Assembly (NCBI GenBank): GCA_002494495.1
Contig: DACB01000014.1
Span: 1 to 54,765, forward strand
Reading direction: 5' to 3'
Length of the DNA stretch: 54,765 bases
Origin: Methanobacterium sp. UBA294
GTDB lineage: Archaea; Methanobacteriota; Methanobacteria; Methanobacteriales; Methanobacteriaceae
Each line of letters begins with the position of its first letter. Within the stretch, counting starts at the first letter, position 1. Made by a program: the position numbers and the translations under genes. Shown here piece by piece: positions 1 to 7,736 of this stretch. The notes under the pieces are model-generated. The model did no database searches. It saw only the letters and a program-made list of their open reading frames with translations, and was not told the origin of the DNA.

Positions 1-291
1 AGCATCATCACCTTCTGCCTTTGATTCTTCAATGAAACCAGGATACATCTGGGTAAATTCATCAACCTCACCCTCTATTGCCTCATTAAGGTTTTCTTCC
101 GTGCTTAATATCCCCTTCATCACCGTAAGATGATTATGGGCATGTACAGTTTCAGCTGCAGCTGCAGCCCGGAATAATTTAGCTACCTGATGATAACCTT
201 CTTCATCTGCTTTTTTGGCAAAGGCCAGATATTTTCGGTTGGCCTGTGATTCACCGGCGAATGCTTCCTTTAAATTATCTAATGTGCTCAT
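1..291 (-). CDS. Rubrerythrin, 3' part missing (runs off the window)
   Basis: The reading frame starts at an ATG (complement of 289-291) and stays open to base 1, giving 97 N-terminal residues. The sequence begins MSTLDNLKEAFAGESQANRKY, with the first ferritin-like helix carrying the ExxxNxxY-type iron ligands and a second helix with ETVHAHNH. This is the classic start of rubrerythrin, a di-iron peroxidase that removes hydrogen peroxide in anaerobes. The end, which would show whether a rubredoxin domain follows, is outside the window. A GGAGG-like site lies just upstream (complement of about 298-302). A second, complete rubrerythrin lies at 33.6-34.2 kb and is clearly paralogous (LENLAKAFIGESQARNRY). 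Family assignment is secure; the exact subtype is not. Confidence 0.9.
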   Translation of the reverse strand, partial: MSTLDNLKEAFAGESQANRKYLAFAKKADEEGYHQVAKLFRAAAAAETVHAHNHLTVMKGILSTEENLNEAIEGEVDEFTQMYPGFIEESKAEGDDA

Positions 292-415
292 TTTTATCCT
301 CCTAATACTGATATTTTAGTTGATATGTTTAGTTCAAATAATATATCTTTACTAATCTATTAATTCATCGGTTATCTTTACAAATTATTAATTCATGGAT
401 AAGCTTCATATTGGA

Positions 416-784
416 TTATTCATTTAAAAAGTTTTCATAAACACGGAATGATTTAGCCAGGGCATCGGTTTCAGCAATTAAAGAACCCAGCATTATGGCT
501 AAATGCAACTCATTATCGGAGGCTCCTAACTCCCTGGCAACTTTAAGGTGAGTTAATAAACAATGTTCAGCACCTAGGGTCGAAGCAGCCCCAATTGAGA
601 TAAATTCTTTAGTTAAGGGCGGTAATGAAGGGTCGTTCATTAGAACTTCTGATTTCAGGTAATATGCCTTTAATGCCGGCGGGTTTAATGCTAAAACCTT
701 GAATATTTTAGGTACAAATCCAAAATAACTTTCTATTTTACTGAATATTTCCTCTATCTCCAATTCACTATTTTTTGATTCCAT
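416..784 (-). CDS. Carboxymuconolactone decarboxylase / AhpD-like protein
   Basis: A 122-residue all-alpha protein. A start is possible at 805, but GGAGGG (complement of 795-800) sits 10 nt before the ATG at 784, so that start (MESKNSELEIEE) is preferred. The central GAEHCLLTHLKVARELGAS resembles the CMD/AhpD core, where a cysteine and a histidine act in peroxidase or disulfide relay chemistry. Only one cysteine of the usual CxxC is present here (EHCxxH), so AhpD-type disulfide cycling is doubtful. It sits next to a rubrerythrin in the same orientation, which suggests a peroxide or redox role by association. Substrate unknown. Confidence 0.75.
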   Translation of the reverse strand: MESKNSELEIEEIFSKIESYFGFVPKIFKVLALNPPALKAYYLKSEVLMNDPSLPPLTKEFISIGAASTLGAEHCLLTHLKVARELGASDNELHLAIMLGSLIAETDALAKSFRVYENFLNE

Positions 785-1128
785 ACAAGAATTTCCCTCC
801 TGCATCTTTAAATCATGGACTAATCATAATATGTTGTACAAGAACAATATAGTTTAAAAATTTTCAGATTATAAAAATTTCAGATATATTTAGACCAGTT
901 TTGCACCCTTTTCCAGAAACACTATAAAATATGGTTTTTTAATAAAACAGTAATTTTATATTTTAAATCACTTTGTACCTTGCAAACTGGGTTTATTTTC
1001 TAAATCTCTTGTACCTTGCAACTAGCAAAAAACTAATTATTAATAAATTTAGATACAATCTGCAGATGATAATAAAATTTTAATAAGATAATTTATGGAT
1101 ATGTAATAAGCAATTAAAGGATTGAAAC
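785..1128. promoter_or_regulatory. Spacer upstream of korD with TTGTAC-containing repeats
   Basis: This AT-rich spacer separates the minus-strand redox gene from the plus-strand kor operon. The 13-mer TTGTACCTTGCAA occurs twice, exactly, at 973-985 and 1009-1021, a 36 bp repeat period. A further TTGTAC lies near 835-840. AT-rich stretches between 1035 and 1110 could hold the korD promoter. The repeats look like paired sites for a DNA-binding regulator; that is inference. No small gene was found in this spacer. Confidence 0.4.
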
Positions 1129-1332
1129 ATGATAACGGTTAACAAAAATTTATGCAAAGGATGCGGCCTGTGCACAGAATTTTGTCCCATAAAGATTTTT
1201 AAGGAATCAGAAGAGCCAAATGAAAAAGGCATAAACCTTCCAGTTCTGGATAAAGAGGAAAAATGTGCTAAATGCGGGTTATGTTCTTTAATATGCCCAG
1301 ACCAAGCCATAAAAGTTGATGAGGAGGATTAA
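1129..1332 (+). CDS. korD: 2-oxoglutarate:ferredoxin oxidoreductase delta subunit (2x[4Fe-4S] ferredoxin)
   Basis: A 67-residue ferredoxin with two complete CxxCxxCxxxC motifs: C9, C12, C15, C19 and C46, C49, C52, C56. It is the first gene of a tight operon, two bases before korA. Small dicluster ferredoxin subunits of this kind pass electrons between the thiamine-pyrophosphate site of 2-oxoacid oxidoreductases and soluble ferredoxin. In methanogens the enzyme runs in the direction of 2-oxoglutarate synthesis: succinyl-CoA + CO2 + reduced ferredoxin gives 2-oxoglutarate. The neighbouring korA, korB, korC and sucC identify it as the Kor rather than the pyruvate or branched-chain enzyme. Confidence 0.9.
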   Translation: MITVNKNLCKGCGLCTEFCPIKIFKESEEPNEKGINLPVLDKEEKCAKCGLCSLICPDQAIKVDEED

Positions 1333-1334
1333 AG

Positions 1335-2477
1335 ATGAAGAATGAACAATTTTTTATACAGGGCAATGAAGCTTGCGCTAGGGGAGCCATCGAAGCCGGC
1401 TGTCGTTTCTTTGCAGGATACCCTATAACCCCTTCAACCGAAATAGCAGAAGATATGGCCCTATTCCTACCTAAAAAAGGGGGATCATTTATCCAGATGG
1501 AAGATGAAATTTCAGCCTTGGGAGCAGTAATTGGTGCAGTATGGACCGGCCAAAAGGCAATGACCGCCACCTCTGGACCTGGATTTTCTTTGATGCAGGA
1601 GCATATCGGATACGCGGTTATGACTGAAACACCGCTGGTAATAGTAAACATGCAGAGGGGCTCACCCTCCACCGGACAACCCACCATGGCCTCTCAAAGC
1701 GATATGATGCAGGCTAGATGGGGGTCACACGGAGACTATGAAGTCATTGCCCTATCACCATCATCTGTTCAGGAATGCTTCGATTTCACAGTAGAAGCTT
1801 TCAATCTTGCGGAGAAATATAGAGTCCCTGTTATGGTTATGAGTGATGAGATAGTGGGACACATGAGGGAGAAGATTACCATACCTGAAGAGGTGGAAAT
1901 AGTCTATAGAAATATGCCTGAGGAAGGCACTCTGAAATTTTTACCATATAAAGCACCACAAGACGGAACATCACCCATGCCTGCCTTTGGAGATGGGTAT
2001 AAGATGCATATAACCGGACTAACCCATGACCAAAGGGGATATCCCGATGCATCAAACCCAGAAACACATTCTAAACTGGTTAAACGTCTATGTAATAAAA
2101 TATTAAAGCACACCGATGATATTGTAAGGATAAAAACAGAACTTACTGAAGACGCAGATATTGTAGTCTTATCCTATGGAGCACCGGCAAGATCAGTTGC
2201 AACTGCAGTTAAAAATGCAAGAAAAGAGGGTATCAAAGCAGGGCATATAAAACTCGATACAATATGGCCATTTCCAGAACAAAAAATTATAAAAGCAGCA
2301 AAAAACGCCCAAAAAGCACTGGTAGTTGAGATGAACCTGGGACAAATATATTATGAGGTCCAAAGAATACTTCCACGAAAAGATGCTGAACTTTTACCCA
2401 AAATAGGCGGAGATATTCATTTGCCAACAGAAATAACTGATAAAATTAGAGATATATCCCATGATTTAGTAATTTAA
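1335..2477 (+). CDS. korA: 2-oxoglutarate:ferredoxin oxidoreductase alpha subunit
   Basis: A 380-residue alpha subunit. The N-terminal pyrimidine-binding domain has AGCRFFAGYPITPSTEIAE and a Gly-rich TATSGPGFSLM segment. The transketolase C-terminal-like domain follows, with LSYGAPARSVATAVKNAR from about residue 275. Length and motifs match archaeal KorA; these have the PITPSTEIAE signature of substrate-binding alpha subunits. GGAGGATTAAAG precedes the ATG. It lies 2 nt after korD and 32 nt before korB. It works as a heterotetramer with KorB, KorC and KorD in the cytoplasm. Confidence 0.95.
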   Translation: MKNEQFFIQGNEACARGAIEAGCRFFAGYPITPSTEIAEDMALFLPKKGGSFIQMEDEISALGAVIGAVWTGQKAMTATSGPGFSLMQEHIGYAVMTETPLVIVNMQRGSPSTGQPTMASQSDMMQARWGSHGDYEVIALSPSSVQECFDFTVEAFNLAEKYRVPVMVMSDEIVGHMREKITIPEEVEIVYRNMPEEGTLKFLPYKAPQDGTSPMPAFGDGYKMHITGLTHDQRGYPDASNPETHSKLVKRLCNKILKHTDDIVRIKTELTEDADIVVLSYGAPARSVATAVKNARKEGIKAGHIKLDTIWPFPEQKIIKAAKNAQKALVVEMNLGQIYYEVQRILPRKDAELLPKIGGDIHLPTEITDKIRDISHDLVI

Positions 2478-2509
2478 AAAAATCAAGAGATGGAAGGAGA
2501 GAAAAAGAA

Positions 2510-3373
2510 ATGGTCAAAGATGAAAGTCCATTCATGAAATACTTACGCAGAGACAGACTTCCCACAATTTTCTGTGCCGGATGCGGAAACGGAATAGTCA
2601 TGAACACCTTCTTCAAAGGAATGGAGATGGCAGAAGTTGACTTCGACAATCTGATAATGGTTTCTGGTATAGGATGTTCCAGCCGTATACCTGGATACGT
2701 GGCATGTGATTCACTGCATACCACCCATGGCAGGCCAATCAGCTTTGCAACAGGGATTAAACTAGCAAATCCAGAACATGATGTTGTGGTATTTAGTGGG
2801 GACGGTGACACAGCAGCTATAGGTGGTAACCACCTCATACATGGAGCCAGAAGAAATATTGATATAACGGTTGTCTGTATCAACAACAACATCTACGGTA
2901 TGACCGGTGGCCAAATAAGCCCCACATCACCTAAAGGTAGCTATGGAAGCACAGCACCCTACGGATCACTTGAAAATCCATTTAACCTCTCTGGTCTGGT
3001 AACTGCAGCTGGAGGAAGCTACGTCGCCCGATGGACAACAGCACACCCAGTTCAGCTTTCCAAGGCCATTAAGAGCGGACTTGAAAATAAGGGATTCTCA
3101 TTCATTGAAGTTATAAGCCAATGCCCTACATATTATGGTCGTAAAAACAAATTAAGAACCCCAATTGACATGTTGAACTGGCTTGAGGAATCAAGCATTA
3201 ACAAAAAAAGGGCAGACAAAATGGACGAAGAGGAACTCATAGAAAAGATCGTAGTTGGTGAGTTCCAGAATAAACCACAACCTGAATTTACTGATAAGTT
3301 ATGTAAACTCTTAGAGGAACAATGTGTAACTGGAAAGCCAACATCCATAAGATCAGCCTACCTGGAGGACTAG
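2510..3373 (+). CDS. korB: 2-oxoglutarate:ferredoxin oxidoreductase beta subunit (TPP-binding)
   Basis: A 287-residue subunit carrying the thiamine pyrophosphate site. The GDG motif (SGDGDTAAIGGN, residues 96-107) and NNNIYGMTGGQ (125-135) bind the diphosphate and Mg2+. The FCAGCGNG segment (residues 21-28) is the conserved cysteine pair at the N terminus of 2-oxoacid oxidoreductase beta chains. TSPKGS and QCPTYYGRKN are typical of KorB. A purine-rich GGAAGGAGAG lies upstream. It is co-transcribed with korA, and korC begins 3 nt after its stop. Confidence 0.95.
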   Translation: MVKDESPFMKYLRRDRLPTIFCAGCGNGIVMNTFFKGMEMAEVDFDNLIMVSGIGCSSRIPGYVACDSLHTTHGRPISFATGIKLANPEHDVVVFSGDGDTAAIGGNHLIHGARRNIDITVVCINNNIYGMTGGQISPTSPKGSYGSTAPYGSLENPFNLSGLVTAAGGSYVARWTTAHPVQLSKAIKSGLENKGFSFIEVISQCPTYYGRKNKLRTPIDMLNWLEESSINKKRADKMDEEELIEKIVVGEFQNKPQPEFTDKLCKLLEEQCVTGKPTSIRSAYLED

Positions 3374-3376
3374 AAA

Positions 3377-3937
3377 ATGCGTAAAGATATAAGAATCGCT
3401 GGGTTTGGAGGTCAGGGGATAATATTAGCAGGAATAGTTATAGGTAAGGCAGCAACACTCCATGATAATTTAAATGCAGTTCAAACCCAATCTTACGGCC
3501 CAGAGGCCAGAGGAGGAGCATCAAAAACAGAAGTAATTATCAGTGATGAGGAGATAGATTATCCCAAAGTACAGGAACCAGATATATTCGTTGCCCTATC
3601 ACAGGAAGGGTTAGATACCTATTTGCATGACCTGAAGGATGGTGGAATTTTAATCATGGACCCGGATATGATAAAAGTTGAGGAATTACTACCATTTATA
3701 GAGAAACATGATATAAAGCTCTACAAAGCTCCAGTGACCAGAACAGCCGTAGAAAAAATAGGACTGAAAATAGTGGCCAACATAGTCATGGTTGGAGCCA
3801 TTGCCAGGATGACCAAAGTAGTATCTGAAGAGGCAGTCCGCCAGGCTGTAGCAGAAAGCGTACCTCCAGGGACAGAGAAGAAAAATCTAGAGGCCCTTGA
3901 TGCAGGAGCAGAACTCGCAGGTAACAGTTACCAATAA
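3377..3937 (+). CDS. korC: 2-oxoglutarate:ferredoxin oxidoreductase gamma subunit
   Basis: A 186-residue gamma subunit beginning MRKDIRIAGFGGQGIILAG, the strongly conserved FGGQG start of this family, followed by QSYGPEARGGASKTEVIIS. It completes the korDABC set. The start lies 3 nt beyond the korB stop, with GGAGG inside the end of korB, so translation is probably coupled. sucC follows after 14 nt. Confidence 0.95.
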   Translation: MRKDIRIAGFGGQGIILAGIVIGKAATLHDNLNAVQTQSYGPEARGGASKTEVIISDEEIDYPKVQEPDIFVALSQEGLDTYLHDLKDGGILIMDPDMIKVEELLPFIEKHDIKLYKAPVTRTAVEKIGLKIVANIVMVGAIARMTKVVSEEAVRQAVAESVPPGTEKKNLEALDAGAELAGNSYQ

Positions 3938-3951
3938 TGAGGCTATGAATT

Positions 3952-5058
3952 ATGAAATTATTTGAATACCAAGCAAAGGATCTATTTAAAAAGAACGGCA
4001 TAAATGTACCTACTGGTAAAATCGTACAAAGTGCAGAAGAAGCCGAAGAAGTAGCAACTGAATTTGGCATACCATTAGCTCTTAAATCCCAGGTATTGGT
4101 GGGTGGAAGAGGAAAGGCAGGTGGAATTAAATTCGCTGATACCCCTTCACAGACATATGAAATAGCTAATCAACTATTAATGCTCGAGATAAAGGGAGAA
4201 ACTGTTAAGAAAATTCTCATGGAAGAGAAGCTTAATGTGGAATCTGAATTCTACATAAGCGTGGTTATGGACCGTTCAGCTAAAAAACCCCTGATTATGG
4301 CCAGTACACAAGGTGGAATGGATATAGAACAGGTGGCCATGGAAACTCCTGAAAAATTAATAAAATATCACGTGAATCCACTGGAAGAGTTCTTACCCTA
4401 CCAGGCCAGGGAGATAGCAATACAAATGGGTGTACCCAACCCCTTAATATCCAAGGTAAGTGGTTTCATCTTTAAATTATTTACAATCTTCGAGAAATAC
4501 GATGCCACCACATCAGAGATAAATCCCCTGGTAGTAACACCAAATGGGGTTGTCGCAGCCGATGGTAAATTTGAAATTGATGACGACGCGCTCTACAGGC
4601 AACCGGAACTCTTAAACCTTGTTACAGAGGAAAAGGATGAATTTGCCTATGTAAAACTCGACGGTGATATAGCAGTAATTGGTAATGGTGCAGGACTAAC
4701 CCTGACTGGTATGGATATGCTTAAACTCTACGGAGGAAAACCAGCTACATTCCTGGATATTGGAGGAGGAGCATCCCAGGAGAACATTGCACAAGCACTT
4801 GATCTGGTTATCTCCAATCCTCAGGTAAAAGTAGTATTCTTGAATGTGCTAGGTGGTATAACCCGTGCTGATGATGTGGCAGGTGGCGTTATTAATGTTC
4901 TTAATGAAACTAAGCGGAAAATACCCTTGGTAATAAGGCTTACTGGAACAAACGAGGAAGAAGGACAGCGTATCCTCACTGATGCTGGTGTTTCTTATGA
5001 AACATCCATGGAAGCTGCTGCCGAGAAGGCCGTGGAGATGGCTAGGAGTTTAAATTAA
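3952..5058 (+). CDS. sucC: Succinate--CoA ligase (ADP/GDP-forming) beta subunit
   Basis: A 368-residue ATP-grasp protein. The N terminus MKLFEYQAKDLFKKNGI, VLVGGRGKAGGIK (about residues 47-59), EINPLVV and the C-terminal GGGASQENIAQALDLV are hallmarks of SucC. With the alpha subunit SucD (not in this window) it makes succinyl-CoA from succinate. Its place at the end of the kor operon links substrate supply to 2-oxoglutarate synthesis, the last steps of the incomplete reductive TCA pathway of Methanobacteriales. GAGGCTATGAATT provides the ribosome site. Confidence 0.95.
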   Translation: MKLFEYQAKDLFKKNGINVPTGKIVQSAEEAEEVATEFGIPLALKSQVLVGGRGKAGGIKFADTPSQTYEIANQLLMLEIKGETVKKILMEEKLNVESEFYISVVMDRSAKKPLIMASTQGGMDIEQVAMETPEKLIKYHVNPLEEFLPYQAREIAIQMGVPNPLISKVSGFIFKLFTIFEKYDATTSEINPLVVTPNGVVAADGKFEIDDDALYRQPELLNLVTEEKDEFAYVKLDGDIAVIGNGAGLTLTGMDMLKLYGGKPATFLDIGGGASQENIAQALDLVISNPQVKVVFLNVLGGITRADDVAGGVINVLNETKRKIPLVIRLTGTNEEEGQRILTDAGVSYETSMEAAAEKAVEMARSLN

Positions 5059-5122
5059 GGGACGAATTTAATAAATGATTTTAATAGAATAATTTATTTG
5101 ATGAAATAAAATAAATAATAGT

Positions 5123-5158
5123 GGAAACCATGAGGTTTCCTGTCCAATTTTTTATTGG
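5123..5158. terminator. Two hairpins between convergent sucC and the DUF1002 gene
   Basis: GGAAACC (5123-5129) and GGTTTCC (5134-5140) form a perfect 7-bp stem with an ATGA loop. A second stem, CCAAT (5144-5148) and ATTGG (5154-5158), has a TTTTT loop and is followed by more T-rich sequence. The position between two convergent genes suggests 3'-end formation on both strands. Archaeal termination depends mainly on T tracts, so the hairpins may act in mRNA 3'-end stability instead. Confidence 0.5.
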
Positions 5159-5193
5159 GCAATTATTTTTATTGGGCAATTATTTTTATTGGA
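5154..5193. repeat. 17-bp tandem repeat, 2.3 copies
   Basis: ATTGGGCAATTATTTTT occurs at 5154-5170 and again at 5171-5187, followed by a partial third copy (ATTGG). The first copy overlaps the second hairpin of the convergent terminator. Each copy ends in a T tract, so the duplication multiplies potential stop sites for RNA polymerase. Confidence 0.8.
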
Positions 5194-5201
5194 ATATGTT
5201 T

Positions 5202-6062
5202 TTATCCTGCCAAATCCTGCACATAAGATAAGAAACTGTCTAGATAATTCCACATCTGGTTGAGGAACCCTTGTGATTCAGTGGCTTGTTGGGTTGCGTT
5301 TTGGAAACTGGTTTTAAACTGTTCTAAGCTTCCCTGTGCCTGCTGGGTATTGGAGAGTGAACCGGCTATTTGATCGGCTTGTTGGTCTGTGATGTTGATG
5401 TTCATTTGGTTGGCCACGTTTATCACGATGACCTTGATATCGTTTATGTTGGTTATGTTCTGGTTCTGTACATCGGTCTGCACCCTTTCAAAGAGGTCGG
5501 CTATCTCATCTGGAGTATGGTTGGTTTCATTGGCTATGTTACTCTGGGTATAAAGTTCCTGTGTAGCTGCCTGTTTAGCTTCATCTGGGATCTCTTCACC
5601 TACTGCAATTTCATAGGCTTTCATTACACCTGCTAAAGCAGATTCACCACTCGCTGATACTGGCGAAGTTACAACCACATATCCATCTGTAATACCAGTA
5701 GACTTAAGGGCGTTTTCATACATCTTAGGTGTCACCAAGGTTATCTTACTTTTATCCACAATAATTTTTATGCCGGGACTGTAGCTTAGATCGACCATTG
5801 CACAAGATAATATCTGGTTGGGTGTATAGGTAGTACCGCTGATATTCTGGGATATGGAATTAACTTCTGAGGCAGTGATAACCCGTACAGTAGAGTTATC
5901 TAAGTTTTTATCAGTGTTTGAATTGAAATAATCCATTACTGCATTTTTATATGCTGAATTGGTATTTGTGCCTTCTCCCAGGGTTACTACTAACCCTGTA
6001 GCCGAATATATTGGAGCTAAAGCCATTAATATGACTAGAATTCCTATCAAGATTTTTTTCAT
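5202..6062 (-). CDS. Secreted DUF1002-family protein
   Basis: A 286-residue exported protein of unknown function. AGGTGAT upstream places the start at the ATG at 6062 (MKKILIGILVILMALAPIYSATG) rather than at the earlier GTG/ATG. Residues 1-20 form a signal peptide. The body (VTLGEGTNTNSAYKNAVMDYF; SPVSASGESALAGVMKAYE) matches my memory of the DUF1002 family, which is found in Firmicutes (YpuA-like) and methanogens. The last ~100 residues are rich in Gln and Asn and look helical. No catalytic motif is apparent. It is convergent to the kor operon and has no obvious partner. Confidence 0.7.
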   Translation of the reverse strand: MKKILIGILVILMALAPIYSATGLVVTLGEGTNTNSAYKNAVMDYFNSNTDKNLDNSTVRVITASEVNSISQNISGTTYTPNQILSCAMVDLSYSPGIKIIVDKSKITLVTPKMYENALKSTGITDGYVVVTSPVSASGESALAGVMKAYEIAVGEEIPDEAKQAATQELYTQSNIANETNHTPDEIADLFERVQTDVQNQNITNINDIKVIVINVANQMNINITDQQADQIAGSLSNTQQAQGSLEQFKTSFQNATQQATESQGFLNQMWNYLDSFLSYVQDLAG

Positions 6063-6310
6063 ATCCATCACCTAATTGTTCTTTTTCTAAACTCTTTTTT
6101 CCTTTTATTTTCTTTTTCTATTCCTTTTTATGTCTATTTTCTATTTTTAAAAATATTTGATTTCAATAGTATTTTTAGCAAATAAGAATTTAAAATCTTC
6201 TATTAATGAAATATACCAGATAAAAATTAAGAAATATGTAATACTGTGAGGGCTATTAATATCAGATAATATGTAATGCTTTGTAGTTATTTAATCCTAA
6301 ATTAAAAATT

Positions 6311-7225
6311 CTATTCCAGGAGAATTACACGGCTTTCTTGTGATTCATTCACAACTTCCCGGTTACACAGTTCAGCAATGGAACTTGCGAAATCCCGAAT
6401 ATCCTGATTACGTGGCATGTTACTAAATTCCAACCTTTTCCTGGAGTTTCCCACATACATGTATGCCTTGATTTCTATAAAATCGGGGTTGCTCCTTTCA
6501 ATGATCTTCGCATATTCCTCTGACAAGGTCATGTTGTAGTTTTTAACGCAAGTCATACGGATCACAGTCCGGGAGTTGAAACTAGATAAGAGGTCAAGTG
6601 ATTCATTTAGTTTTTCCCAGCCATTTTCTATTTGGGGATTGCAGAGATCTTTATATATTTCCTGTGTAGGTGCATCAAGTGATAAGTAAAACTGTGTTGG
6701 TTCCACTTCCAAATCTTCTAGTTTTGATGGTGAAAGCCCATTGCTCACTAAGAAGGTGGTGAAATTTCTCCTTTTAAATTCAGCCAACATATCATCTATC
6801 AATGGGTAGAGCATTGGTTCACCCGCCAGGGAGATTGCAGCGTTGTTGGGGTCCTTGCTCTCCTTGAGCTTTTTGAGGTCAGACTGGGAGTTTCCAAAGA
6901 AACCACAGAGGAGATTTCTCTGGGCATCTATGCAGCCTTCAATGATCTCTGATGGTTCGTCATAATCCTCGTTCCACTCAGTATCAGTTATTGATATATC
7001 TCTCCAACAGAAAAGGCATTTATGGTGGCAGTAGGAGATACTGGGGGACATCTGCAAACAACGATGACTTTCTATCCCATAAAATTTTTCTTTGTAACAT
7101 ACTCCTTCATTTATTATACTCTTCTTAGTCCAATGGCATATCTTGGCTGCTGCATGGCTCTTTGATCCTACGAACCGGTATCCTTTTTTTTTCAGGTCTT
7201 TAAAGTCTTGAAAAGTGAGTGGCAT
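6311..7225 (-). CDS. taw1: 4-demethylwyosine synthase (radical SAM)
   Basis: A 304-residue TYW1/Taw1 protein. It makes the tricyclic base 4-demethylwyosine from N1-methylguanosine-37 of tRNA-Phe using pyruvate. The radical-SAM cluster ligands are C66, C70 and C73 (CHHKCLFCW, the family's CxxxCxFCW form). The second cluster expected for Taw1 is supported by C30, C43 and C56. AISLAGEPMLYP is the Gly-rich SAM-binding strand and FYLSLDAPTQEIYKDLC follows. GGAGTTTAG lies just before the ATG. It is transcribed alone, divergent from the cell-wall gene at 7.7 kb. tRNA-Phe itself is not in this window. Confidence 0.93.
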   Translation of the reverse strand: MPLTFQDFKDLKKKGYRFVGSKSHAAAKICHWTKKSIINEGVCYKEKFYGIESHRCLQMSPSISYCHHKCLFCWRDISITDTEWNEDYDEPSEIIEGCIDAQRNLLCGFFGNSQSDLKKLKESKDPNNAAISLAGEPMLYPLIDDMLAEFKRRNFTTFLVSNGLSPSKLEDLEVEPTQFYLSLDAPTQEIYKDLCNPQIENGWEKLNESLDLLSSFNSRTVIRMTCVKNYNMTLSEEYAKIIERSNPDFIEIKAYMYVGNSRKRLEFSNMPRNQDIRDFASSIAELCNREVVNESQESRVILLE

Positions 7226-7727
7226 CTAAACTCCTTGAAAATTGATTGTATATGGTCGGATTCAATTGTAATAAATTAATGCAAGTATTATATAAATACT
7301 CCTCTAACAGTATAAATATTTATATTTACATTAAACTAATTTATTATCGATACTGAAGCCTGTTAATGTTCTAATAAATATATCTCTAGTTAATAATTAT
7401 TATTCTCCTGATTAAAGAAGTTTCATAGAAGCGATATATTAATTAGATGGATAATCATCCCTGTAAAAAAACATATATTACGGGTATTTTTGGTAAATAA
7501 CCTTTGAAATGCCTTGGCAGCCCTGAAAAAGGCATATGGATGAGTTAGAGACATAACTTAAAATTTTTAAATTATCCAGTGCGTCTTATATCTAAAAAAG
7601 AGCCATGATAGCTCCTTTTATTCAGTTTTAAATAGTAAACTTTATAAGTGATGTTTCAAGATACTAGATTTAGTTTTAAAATAACATTTTTTCAGTCCGG
7701 AATGATCAAAAAATAGTTTCTGGGCAT
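7226..7727. other. 500-bp spacer with several RNA-hairpin candidates
   Basis: No protein gene is visible here. Several inverted repeats lie on the plus strand: CCC-T-GTAA (7459-7466) with TTACGGG (7478-7484); TGCCTT (7510-7515) with AAGGCA (7529-7534); and an AAAAAGAGC ... GCTCCTTTT hairpin (7594-7619) with one mismatch and a T-rich 3' side, like a terminator. AT-rich promoter-like sequence lies around 7300-7340 and could serve taw1 on the other strand. The order of hairpins ending in a terminator-like one could be a small RNA or a leader of the downstream gene. This is a candidate only. Confidence 0.35.
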
Positions 7728-7736
7728 GGAGGCGGT
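7728..7736 (+). promoter_or_regulatory. Ribosome binding site that reveals a non-standard start
   Basis: GGAGG at 7728-7732 is a full match to the archaeal Shine-Dalgarno core. No ATG, GTG or TTG follows at normal distance in the reading frame of the signal peptide; the codons there are ATA (7737) and ATT (7740). The site supports a start much earlier than the GTG at 7866. Confidence 0.65.

Noticed and set aside
1080..1687. Minus-strand frames opposite korD/korA
   Set aside because: They mirror well-conserved genes on the other strand, show no family motif and have no ribosome sites. The same holds for the many frames opposite rpo, EF and top6 genes.
7446..7560. C/D box guide RNA in the spacer before the wall enzyme
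   Set aside because: GGATGAG and CTGA resemble boxes C and D, but the full RTGATGA consensus and C'/D' boxes are missing.
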